Shown piece by piece: positions 1 through 5,934 of a stretch of DNA of 7,863 nt. The notes beneath the pieces are model-generated. The model was not told the DNA's origin. It made no database searches and saw only the letters and a list, made by a program, of their open reading frames with translations. The position numbers were made by a program, and so were the translations under genes. Position 1 is the stretch's first letter. Every line of letters starts with the position of its first letter. The DNA is from Bacteroidota bacterium (lineage in GTDB: Bacteria > Bacteroidota > Rhodothermia > Rhodothermales > UBA10348), in assembly GCA_004356385.1 (NCBI GenBank), contig SMXL01000067.1:1-7863 (forward strand). Reading direction: 5' to 3'.

Positions 1-561
1 TCCGTGGGGGGTCAAACGTATGAGTCTCGAGGGAATCAGACCTATGTAAAATCAACCATTGGCTTCCGCCATGGCGTCTTCGACGGAGCGATGAACGGAC
101 CGTCGTTTTGGGGAGACTATGATAATGACGGCGACTTGGATCTATTCGTCATGGGGCGCGATGTAGGTGGAAATAACATTGTGATCACGAAGCGAAACTA
201 TTTGCCGGTTTACCCTCCGAATTCAAATCCCAATCCTCCAGGATTCTTATCGTCCACCGTGACGGGAAACAGTGTAGAATTGTCGTGGGCTCAGGGGAAC
301 GACGGCTTCTCTCCTGCAGAGTCACTCACGTACAATATTCGTGTTGGAACAGAGCCGGGAAGCGGTACCATTGTTTCTCCTATGTCGCTTCGCTCGAACG
401 GACGTAGACTCCTTTCCGAAATGGGAAACACGCAGCACAACCGGGCCTGGATTCTTAAAAACCTTCCCCGGGGAACCTATCATTGGAGTGTTCAGACGAT
501 TGATACCAGCTTCAAAGGATCGCAGTTTGCTGTGGAAGAGAGTTTTACGATCTCCGAGTGA
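1..561 (+). CDS. FG-GAP/VCBS repeat protein with fibronectin III-like end, C-terminal part only
   Basis: The reading frame is open from base 1 and stops with TGA at 559-561, so this is the last 186 codons of a longer gene whose start lies off the left edge. Near the front is a calcium-binding-type VCBS/FG-GAP motif, DYDNDGDLD (115-141), followed by LFVMG as in repeats of a beta-propeller. From about 223 to 552 there is a beta-rich, fibronectin III-like domain with a PP linker, the phrases YNIRVGTEPG and YHWSVQTIDT, and an end at FTISE. This domain pair is common in large secreted proteins of Bacteroidota and relatives. Family knowledge suggests an extracellular or surface role; the substrate or partner is unknown. 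I see no recognisable type IX secretion sorting domain at the C-terminus. The gene converges with the lipoprotein gene, with 30 bases between stops and no clear hairpin terminator in that gap. The domain call is fairly sure; the function is not. Confidence 0.8.
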   Translation, partial: SVGGQTYESRGNQTYVKSTIGFRHGVFDGAMNGPSFWGDYDNDGDLDLFVMGRDVGGNNIVITKRNYLPVYPPNSNPNPPGFLSSTVTGNSVELSWAQGNDGFSPAESLTYNIRVGTEPGSGTIVSPMSLRSNGRRLLSEMGNTQHNRAWILKNLPRGTYHWSVQTIDTSFKGSQFAVEESFTISE

Positions 562-591
562 GCAGAAAATCCGGTACCAACCTTTCCTCGA

Positions 592-1581
592 TTACTCGAT
601 CGGCCACGGATGAGCGCTGATCCTTGCTCGACGAGGACCTGAAGTTAAATCATGACCGCTTTTCTTGGGTGCACCGCTGAGGGGGATGTACGAAAGAATT
701 CGGGCTGACTTATCGCTGATCACCCACTCAATGGAGAAACGGCCGACAGAGCCGATAAATCCAAACCCGAACTCTACGTTGGACAGTGTTCCAGGTTGTG
801 CGAGCAGCTCTGCATCAAACTCTCCACCAGGAGGGACGAAAGCAGCGTCGAGCACCGTGATGGTTTGCCCCAGACCAACAAGCCGTACCTGGTTCAGGTT
901 GAGTTTCTTATTAACCGAATCTCTTTGACGCCGCAGGTCCAGAGTGAGGTCCAGCTCGTTGACGCCCGGTCGATACTGAGCCGTCCCTCTGGAGGGAAAC
1001 CAGGGGAGTAGAAGATCCTGAAAACCAAAGAAACCGAATTCAAGAAATCGGTACCACTGTTCAATCTGATGTGGATTCTGTCCCAAATTCCGCCATACAA
1101 CCTTTTGTGTCGCAACGATGATCGCGCCTGTAGGTGAAGTCCGAGATGTGACACTTTCTTCAAAAACTTCGGCCACCGGTATCGGAGGAACGGTTGTTTC
1201 GGCACTCGTTATGAGAGGAAGATCGGGCGACTCGATTTCAATCCGGTACGTGTGAGTCGGTTGAACTCTCAGTTTCGCAGAATACAAGAATATCGGAATT
1301 CCATTTTCAAACGTCTTTGTGGAATCCGACCAGACAATAGTTTCGCCCGTATCCAGGTCGATCGATCGAACGGTAACGTTGGGTGTGGGGCCCAGTCGTG
1401 CGTCGAGTACTTCGCGAATGGGTATGAGACGGATATGCTGTACGTCGGCGTTCATATCCAACGTTCCCCAGAGTGTAAACTGACGATCACTATCCAGGAT
1501 AGGATCCACCGTGTCATCACACGCCGCAACACTCATCATGAACGCGCAGAAAATCACAACAAAAAGTTTCGATCTCACCAT
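592..1581 (-). CDS. DUF4249-like outer-membrane lipoprotein, partner of the TonB receptor
   Basis: With the ATG at 1579-1581 the protein has 329 residues. It begins with a lipoprotein signal: two positive residues (MVRSK), a hydrophobic stretch, then the lipobox VAAC with Cys21 followed by DD. The same frame also has a TTG at 1615-1617 that would add 12 residues and overlap the receptor stop, but it would push the signal peptide inward, so the ATG is preferred. After the Cys the chain is beta-rich: a strand region around residues 36-130, including HTYRIEIESPD, then TSAETTVPPIP, then a long domain to the end. This layout resembles DUF4249 lipoproteins, which are often encoded next to TonB-dependent receptors in Bacteroidota. 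It starts 25 bases after the receptor stop on the same strand, so the two are probably one operon. A role at the outer membrane beside the receptor is inferred. The DUF4249 call rests on overall pattern and context, not on a diagnostic motif. No Shine-Dalgarno sequence is seen. Confidence 0.75.
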   Translation of the reverse strand: MVRSKLFVVIFCAFMMSVAACDDTVDPILDSDRQFTLWGTLDMNADVQHIRLIPIREVLDARLGPTPNVTVRSIDLDTGETIVWSDSTKTFENGIPIFLYSAKLRVQPTHTYRIEIESPDLPLITSAETTVPPIPVAEVFEESVTSRTSPTGAIIVATQKVVWRNLGQNPHQIEQWYRFLEFGFFGFQDLLLPWFPSRGTAQYRPGVNELDLTLDLRRQRDSVNKKLNLNQVRLVGLGQTITVLDAAFVPPGGEFDAELLAQPGTLSNVEFGFGFIGSVGRFSIEWVISDKSARILSYIPLSGAPKKSGHDLTSGPRRARISAHPWPIE

Positions 1582-1606
1582 GGTTTGTCGGCTGGCTGAA
1601 CCGTTA

Positions 1607-3889
1607 TCAAAATTCAAATTTTAAACCGAAGGATGGAATGAGCGGTAACTGGTCCAAACTTCGAAGAGTAAACAGGTCTACGTAGAAAAGATTGGTGCGG
1701 TCGTACGCGTTTGTCACTCCTGCCTGCAGAACCAGTCTCGTTCCACCCACAAATGTGAACGACTTGTCGAGTGAGATATCCAGTCGGTGATACGAAGGAA
1801 GGCGACCGTCATAGGGTTGTCCATACAGGACTCGAGTAGCACCTTCTTCTTCAAATACATCCGTGGGTCCATCGAGCAGGATAAACTCGTCAAATCCAAC
1901 CGCGCGGCTGTAGGGAAGCCCCGAGCCATATTGGAATCGTATACCCAACTTATAGCCGTACAGAGAGAATGATGCAAGGGCGTTGACTTGGTGGCGCCGA
2001 TCGTGAGGAGGTGAAAAGGTCAACTCTTGTGTGCCAAACCAGTATTGTATTTCGCTCTGCTTGGCCACGTATTCAACTTTGGAATGGCCATAATTCACAA
2101 AACCGTAAAAGATTCCTGTGTTGAGTTCGACGCGCGCGTCAAATCCAAAAACCTCTCCGTCTGCAGATTGGAATTCGGTCGTGAACTGAGGAAAAGCCGA
2201 CCATCTCGCAATTGACAGGTTAGACAGCTTTTTATAGTATCCCTCCATTGCAAAACGGAGAGCAGGTACTGGTCGGATCTGGTATCCGGCTATGACATGC
2301 ATCGCCTCGGGTACGCTCTCTTTGGGAGAAACCGTCCACGCCGTGAATACGTCTCCTGCGTCGCGGCGATCTGCGAGGCCAATTACTTCCTGATGGTAAA
2401 GACCCCAAGCGGCGCTAAACCGGTGAACGCCTACGTCATAAATGAGTCTGGCTCTTGGCTCCAAAAAACTGACGCCATTGCTTGGGAAAGAGGCGATGCG
2501 AATTCCAGGTCTGATTCTGATTTTTTTTGGGTCCCCGATCTCGGTTTCGAGGTAAGCACCCACTTCCGTTACATTCTCGACATCCTTCGAAATGCCTTGG
2601 AAGGCACCCCCCAACTCGCTTTCAAGTCGGATAGAACTTAGAAAAAGTCCCCAGTCAATATTCGCATTAGCGGTGAAATGGGTAATGTTGGCCGAAAAAT
2701 TAAACCGGGACGCCTTCGATTTTCGAGCAGGGTTGATCTCTTGTCCAAACGTGTTTTTGATCTCGGAACTGGAAAGAATGATTTCTGCCTGGACAGGGAG
2801 GGACGTTGGAAGAAGCATAAATCTCGTTCCAAAGGCCTTGTTGCGCCAGATCACCTGATCCGCAGCAGAAAGTGTATCGGCTGCTCCGACGGGATCAATC
2901 GTACCACGGTCGTACGTCTGCAGTCCCGTAAACGATACCTGGCTGTTTGCGCTCAAATTGGCGTGAAGCTTTCCAAACAGATCGCTAAACGAGTACGGTA
3001 GAGGCGTATCGATCAGTTTCTCAACTCCTTGATCGATCACAGAGACTCTCCCGGATAAAATCACAGAGACTCGATTTCTGACAAGCGGTCCCTCGAGTCG
3101 AGCCGCACTCACGAACGGTGCTATAGAGATATCGCCCTCAAATCTCCGCTTATTCCCGTTCCTGGTGGCAACGTTGATGACCGATGACAACCGCCCCCCG
3201 AATCGGGCACCGAATCCGCCCGCATAAACGTCGACTACGTTGATGATGTTGGAAGGGAACGCGGAGTAAAACCCGATCAAATGGAACGGTTGATATATGA
3301 GAATTCCGTCCAGCAGGACAAGATTTTGAGTCGGCTCACCCCCGCGCACAAAGAACTGCCCACCCTGATCGCCCACGGACACGACGCCGGGCAGTGTACT
3401 CAGATAATTTACCAGGTCGCCAGATACATCGGGAGCCGGGATCCGTTCGATGTCCTGGGGCCGGACCGTCTGTAGACCGGCGACGACCGCCGCAGCACCT
3501 GCTCCATCGCGCTCTGCCTCCACAACGACCTCGTCCAACTCACGGGTTTCGAACGCCATGGAAAAATTGTACGTGCGAATTTCTCCAGCGTCGAAATCTA
3601 GCGTATCCAGACGCGTTTCGTAACCGATAAACGTGGCGCTGAAGAAATATCTGCCAGTGGGAAGACTTGCGATTACATACAGTCCTTCAAAATCAGACGA
3701 TGCCCCGCGAAACGTTCCGTCGGCCGAGGTGAGCACCACGTTGACTCCCATGAGGGATTCGCCGTTGTCATCGTCATTGACGAACCCACGGAGCATGGCC
3801 GCCTGCCCGTTCGCAGAAAGGGTCGCGCAGAAGAGAAGAAGGGAAAAAAGATAAAAATTCAGGTGGCCCTGACCGCTTCTCGGATCCAA
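1607..3889 (-). CDS. TonB-dependent outer-membrane receptor with carboxypeptidase-regulatory-like N-terminal domain
   Basis: The protein has 760 residues from a TTG start. An in-frame TAG lies three codons upstream, so only TTG, or a rare ATT just before it, can begin the full signal peptide. Residues about 10-30 form a hydrophobic signal peptide ending SANGQA. Residues about 31-115 form a carboxypeptidase D regulatory-like beta-sandwich (LRGFVNDDDNGESLMGVNV, FEGLYVIASLPTG). A TonB-box-like stretch, LDEVVVEAE (118-126), precedes a plug domain at about 135-245 with FFVRGGEPTQNLVLLDG and GGFGARFGGRLSSVINV. The rest is a 22-strand-type barrel ending in the aromatic Phe typical of outer-membrane barrels (GLKFEF). 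The family uses TonB-ExbBD energy to import ligands such as iron chelates, vitamins or oligosaccharides; the ligand here cannot be read. At 760 residues it is shorter than SusC-type receptors of about 1000, so a glycan SusCD pair is not indicated. A DUF4249-like lipoprotein follows. The gene is intact. Confidence 0.93.
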   Translation of the reverse strand: MDPRSGQGHLNFYLFSLLLFCATLSANGQAAMLRGFVNDDDNGESLMGVNVVLTSADGTFRGASSDFEGLYVIASLPTGRYFFSATFIGYETRLDTLDFDAGEIRTYNFSMAFETRELDEVVVEAERDGAGAAAVVAGLQTVRPQDIERIPAPDVSGDLVNYLSTLPGVVSVGDQGGQFFVRGGEPTQNLVLLDGILIYQPFHLIGFYSAFPSNIINVVDVYAGGFGARFGGRLSSVINVATRNGNKRRFEGDISIAPFVSAARLEGPLVRNRVSVILSGRVSVIDQGVEKLIDTPLPYSFSDLFGKLHANLSANSQVSFTGLQTYDRGTIDPVGAADTLSAADQVIWRNKAFGTRFMLLPTSLPVQAEIILSSSEIKNTFGQEINPARKSKASRFNFSANITHFTANANIDWGLFLSSIRLESELGGAFQGISKDVENVTEVGAYLETEIGDPKKIRIRPGIRIASFPSNGVSFLEPRARLIYDVGVHRFSAAWGLYHQEVIGLADRRDAGDVFTAWTVSPKESVPEAMHVIAGYQIRPVPALRFAMEGYYKKLSNLSIARWSAFPQFTTEFQSADGEVFGFDARVELNTGIFYGFVNYGHSKVEYVAKQSEIQYWFGTQELTFSPPHDRRHQVNALASFSLYGYKLGIRFQYGSGLPYSRAVGFDEFILLDGPTDVFEEEGATRVLYGQPYDGRLPSYHRLDISLDKSFTFVGGTRLVLQAGVTNAYDRTNLFYVDLFTLRSLDQLPLIPSFGLKFEF

Positions 3890-3960
3890 AATGGTCTACA
3901 AAATTGAAGGATTGGGTGCGTTTGAAAGCGTCTTCGACAGGCGCTATACAAACCAAATAG

Positions 3961-3991
3961 CAAGATTACGGCGTAGAATCTTCTATTGAAA
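3961..3991 (-). promoter_or_regulatory. Possible promoter of the receptor-lipoprotein unit
   Basis: Read on the minus strand, the 144-base gap before the receptor holds TTTC (3988-3991), 19 bases, then TAATCTTG (3961-3968). The Bacteroidota sigma factor consensus is TTTG, 19 bases, TAnnTTTG, so there is one mismatch in each box. It would give a leader of about 65 bases before the TTG start. The alternative TTGACC at 3993-3998 has no good -10 box at 17 bases. This is a weak, pattern-only call. The rest of 3890-4033 shows only a short ACTTC-GT-GAAGT inverted repeat (4007-4018) without a T-run. Confidence 0.2.
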
Positions 3992-4033
3992 GGGTCAAAT
4001 GAAGGTACTTCGTGAAGTCATTCGTGCTCGTAT

Positions 4034-4381
4034 TCAACGATTCAATCGACGTCTGAGAGAATCTACCAGGATCAGAGCACTCGCCCGGTGTTTGCGGCGA
4101 ATTTTCAGTCGAAGTTCGAGGAGGTGTTTGCCGGGCATCGCATCAAGAAGCTGGAGTTTTTTGGGTCGGATATACAGTTTGTCCCTGAACAGGCCTCTCT
4201 CATGTCGGACGTCGATTAATGCGCCGATCTCTATCTTGATGGTCTCTGGATCCTCCTTGAACATTCCTAGCGTAACTGTCTGGACTTGGAAGACCAAAAA
4301 CTCATCTTCCATTCGAAGCACTCCTTTCGCTTCGGAAAATCCCGCATGCACATCTGGTATTTCGAACGGTAGACTTAACAT
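4034..4381 (-). CDS. Small conserved protein, PH/GRAM-like fold suspected, coupled to trhO
   Basis: The protein has 115 residues and no signal peptide or membrane segment, so it is probably cytoplasmic. The ATG at 4379-4381 overlaps the trhO stop in ATGTTAA, a 7-base overlap that suggests translational coupling and fixes the start. The chain reads as alternating beta-strands ([21 protein letters not shown] 21-41, [17 protein letters not shown] 47-63, [14 protein letters not shown] 67-80), then [17 protein letters not shown] (83-99), and a C-terminal helix [14 protein letters not shown] (100-113). Seven strands followed by one helix, with a basic surface, is the pattern of small bacterial PH/GRAM-like domains; this is inferred by eye. 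I do not recognise a named family and assign no function. The C-terminal third is rich in Arg and Lys, which could suit contact with RNA, DNA or a membrane. A longer frame on the opposite strand (3999-4469) is judged an antisense shadow. Confidence 0.7.
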   Translation of the reverse strand: MLSLPFEIPDVHAGFSEAKGVLRMEDEFLVFQVQTVTLGMFKEDPETIKIEIGALIDVRHERGLFRDKLYIRPKKLQLLDAMPGKHLLELRLKIRRKHRASALILVDSLRRRLNR

Positions 4382-5400
4382 GAATTGCCTTTTTGACCGG
4401 GGCCTGAATCAATTAGGGGATTTAGCTCTCGCTGTCGCCGTCTCTCAACTTCTTTTTGATGTCTTTTAAGTTGTCGAAGTTTCGCGGTTTTGGCACCGAT
4501 ATGTTCCTGACCTCGTTCGGCGGCAAGGATCATCTGCTTCTCTCGCTCGCGAAATCGATTTCTGTCTTCCTCTGTTTTAAGATCAATACAATGAGGGCAA
4601 CTTACGCCGGGTTCAAAGTCGTCACTCGTCTGGTCATCGGCGCTGATCGGCATACGACATGCCCTGCACAGGTCATACGTCCCGGTCTGAAGACGGTGAT
4701 CCACCGAAACCCTTTCGTCAAACACGAAACACTCTCCTTGCCACATGGATTCGGCTTCTGGAATCTCTTCCAGGTACTTTAGAATTCCTCCCTTCAAGTG
4801 ATACACATGGTCGATTCCCTTATTCTTTAGGTACGACGTAGATTTTTCACACCGTATTCCACCCGTGCAGAACATGGCCACGCGGACATTTTTGTCCGCG
4901 CCAAGATGTTCGTCGAGGAACTCCGGAATCTCGGTAAACGATTGCGTATGTGGATCCACCGCGCCCTCGAATGTACCTACCCGAACCTCGTACTCATTTC
5001 GGGCATCGATCAGCACGACATCAGGATCTGAGATGAGTGCATTCCAATCTTTTGGATCTACATACTTGCCGGCCACTATTAGCGGATCGACGTCGTGAAT
5101 ACCGATCGTCACGATTTCCTTCTTCAGTTTAATTTTGGCTCGAAGAAACGGGTTTTTCTCTGCGAACGATTCTTTGTAGTTGAGATGGTCAAATCGACCG
5201 TCTGCCTCGAACCATTCTAGCAGCGCATCCATATCATCGCGGCTACCTGCTACCGTTCCGTTGATTCCTTCTGGCGCCAAGAGGATGCTTCCCTTTATTC
5301 GGTGTTTTTCCAATACATCAAGTAGAGCACTTCGAAGCGCACCCGTATCGGATAGCGGTACAAACTTATATAGGGCTGCTATGACCACTCGAGTTGCCAT
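4375..5400 (-). CDS. trhO: tRNA uridine(34) hydroxylase, rhodanese family (TrhO/YceA)
   Basis: The protein has 341 residues from ATG 5398-5400, close to the roughly 350 of E. coli TrhO (YceA). The family hydroxylates U34 in the anticodon of certain tRNAs to 5-hydroxyuridine, using oxygen, in the cytoplasm. Domains in order: an N-terminal ferredoxin-like domain with EGINGT (44-49); a rhodanese domain at about 120-215 with LIDARNEYE (130-138) and the active-site loop CTGGIRCEK, giving Cys178 as the catalytic cysteine and Cys184 behind it; then [11 protein letters not shown] and [11 protein letters not shown]-terminal region holds two CxxC pairs (C245/C248 and C268/C271), probably a metal-binding knuckle, followed by a charged helical tail rich in Arg, Lys, Glu and Gln. 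All expected landmarks are present and nothing is broken. It is divergent from feoA and is followed with overlap by the small PH-like gene, so it is probably the first gene of a two-gene operon. No Shine-Dalgarno sequence is visible. Confidence 0.95.
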   Translation of the reverse strand: MATRVVIAALYKFVPLSDTGALRSALLDVLEKHRIKGSILLAPEGINGTVAGSRDDMDALLEWFEADGRFDHLNYKESFAEKNPFLRAKIKLKKEIVTIGIHDVDPLIVAGKYVDPKDWNALISDPDVVLIDARNEYEVRVGTFEGAVDPHTQSFTEIPEFLDEHLGADKNVRVAMFCTGGIRCEKSTSYLKNKGIDHVYHLKGGILKYLEEIPEAESMWQGECFVFDERVSVDHRLQTGTYDLCRACRMPISADDQTSDDFEPGVSCPHCIDLKTEEDRNRFREREKQMILAAERGQEHIGAKTAKLRQLKRHQKEVERRRQRELNPLIDSGPGQKGNSC

Positions 5401-5426
5401 GTTGTGCAGAGTTTCTTAATCATTTT

Positions 5427-5448
5427 GGGTATCGTCAAATGACGACCC
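5427..5448 (-). promoter_or_regulatory. Imperfect inverted repeat in the trhO leader
   Basis: GGGT-AT-CGTC, a 4-base loop AAAT, then GACG-ACCC form an 8-bp stem with a two-base bulge. It lies 26 bases upstream of the trhO ATG, so it may fold in the trhO messenger leader, or it may be a protein-binding site. There is no T-run after it on either strand, so it is not a standard terminator. Function is unknown. Confidence 0.35.
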
Positions 5449-5528
5449 TGTAACGAAATTTAACCCGGGAATGTATAAATAGGTCGGGAATACGCTAACT
5501 GCCTGCGAATTCAGATAAGTTCTTCGTT

Positions 5529-5540
5529 TATTAATTAATA
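5529..5540. repeat. Perfect 12-bp palindrome TATTAATTAATA in the divergent control region
   Basis: The sequence reads the same on both strands with no mismatch. It sits in an AT-rich patch between trhO and feoA, upstream of the putative iron-regulator operator. It could be a regulator site or UP-like promoter DNA; an all-AT palindrome can also arise by chance. Confidence 0.4.
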
Positions 5541-5554
5541 TGGATGTTTATCTT

Positions 5555-5577
5555 ATTTAGACTTAATCTAAATTAGA
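5555..5577 (+). promoter_or_regulatory. Candidate metal-regulator operator upstream of feoAB
   Basis: ATTTAGACTTAATCTAAAT (5555-5573) is a 19-bp inverted repeat with a central base and 8 of 9 pairs matched. A further TTAGA (5573-5577) makes a second, overlapping inverted repeat with TCTAA (5567-5571), so three half-sites lie side by side. A 19-bp dyad is the operator size of both DtxR/IdeR-type and Fur-type regulators, and Fe(II) uptake genes are classic targets of both. The half-site TTTAGA is not the proteobacterial Fur GATAAT, nor the exact actinobacterial TTAGG, so the protein family is left open. TAGAAT (5574-5579), a possible -10 box for feoA, overlaps the right end, which would suit repression under iron-replete conditions. 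The matching -35 is poor. The dyad is seen; its role is inferred. Confidence 0.5.
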
Positions 5578-5610
5578 ATATCCTTCTGAGAAACCCCTCC
5601 CCAGTCTCCT

Positions 5611-5634
5611 CTGACTCATCATTGACGAGTTCAG
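5611..5634 (+). promoter_or_regulatory. Possible hairpin in the feoA leader
   Basis: CTGACTCATC, loop ATT, then GACGAGTTCAG can pair as a stem of about ten base pairs with one mismatch and one bulged T. It ends 33 bases before the feoA ATG and would lie in the leader if transcription starts near the 5574-5579 box. The run after it, TTAATTATT, is only partly T, so it is a weak terminator or attenuator at best. It does not resemble a riboswitch I know. Confidence 0.3.
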
Positions 5635-5667
5635 TTAATTATTGTACACCGAATCGAACAACAGAGA

Positions 5668-5892
5668 ATGCCACTTAAATTGAGTGAGATTAAGCCCGGT
5701 AACCGTTGCCGGGTTGTGGGTTGGTCGTCCAATCTCTCCGATCGTCTATTGGAATTGGGATTGATTCCGGGATCTTCGATAGATGTCATCAGGAAAGCCC
5801 CGTTCGGTGATCCCATAGCCTACAGGGTGAAAAATTGTCTGCTGGCGATCAGTAGAATTGAAGCTGCGCACATATTCGTCCAGATCCTGTGA
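5668..5892 (+). CDS. feoA: Ferrous iron transport protein A (FeoA)
   Basis: The protein has 74 residues, the usual size for FeoA, a small cytoplasmic SH3-like protein that works with FeoB in Fe(II) uptake. Family features seen in order: MPLKLSEIKPG at the start, the strand RCRVVGW, the hallmark DRLLELGLIPGSSIDVI (25-41), the APFGDPIAYRV turn and strand (44-54), and the closing LLAISRIEAAHIFV (58-71). The ATG at 5668 aligns with the family start; no Shine-Dalgarno is seen, only purines (ACAGAGA) just before it. feoB follows after 42 bases on the same strand, so the two form an operon. A candidate 19-bp operator lies about 95 bases upstream. The gene is complete. Confidence 0.95.
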   Translation: MPLKLSEIKPGNRCRVVGWSSNLSDRLLELGLIPGSSIDVIRKAPFGDPIAYRVKNCLLAISRIEAAHIFVQIL

Positions 5893-5934
5893 ACCACGTG
5901 AATCAGGCTACGATCTAAGGACTGGAAAGAATGA

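Noticed and set aside
562..591. Bidirectional terminator between the convergent stops
   Set aside because: The 30 bases contain no stable stem followed by a T-run on either strand.
587..600. Direct repeat CTCGAT-TA-CTCGAT
   Set aside because: Two 6-base copies at the end of the lipoprotein gene are too short to mean an attachment site or insertion scar.
1615..1617. TTG as the lipoprotein start (12 residues longer)
   Set aside because: It would place a polar stretch before the signal peptide; the ATG at 1581 gives a standard lipoprotein signal with Cys21.
2297..2641. Open frame of 114 codons antisense to the receptor
   Set aside because: It is a shadow of a strong coding frame; the product shows no recognisable domain.
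3774..3956. Open frame overlapping the receptor start, possible frameshifted extension
   Set aside because: The receptor already has a complete signal peptide in its own frame, and this frame has no signal peptide or family motif, so no frameshift is needed.
3999..4469. 156-codon open frame on the + strand
   Set aside because: It lies antisense to the small coupled gene and the trhO end. Its product is rich in Arg and Ser with no domain pattern, while the opposite strand gives a sensible fold and a stop/start overlap.
5513..5553. AGATAA and TTATCT as widely spaced arms of a Fur-like GATAA site
   Set aside because: The arms are 29 bases apart, too far for a Fur dimer, and short AT-rich matches are expected by chance here.
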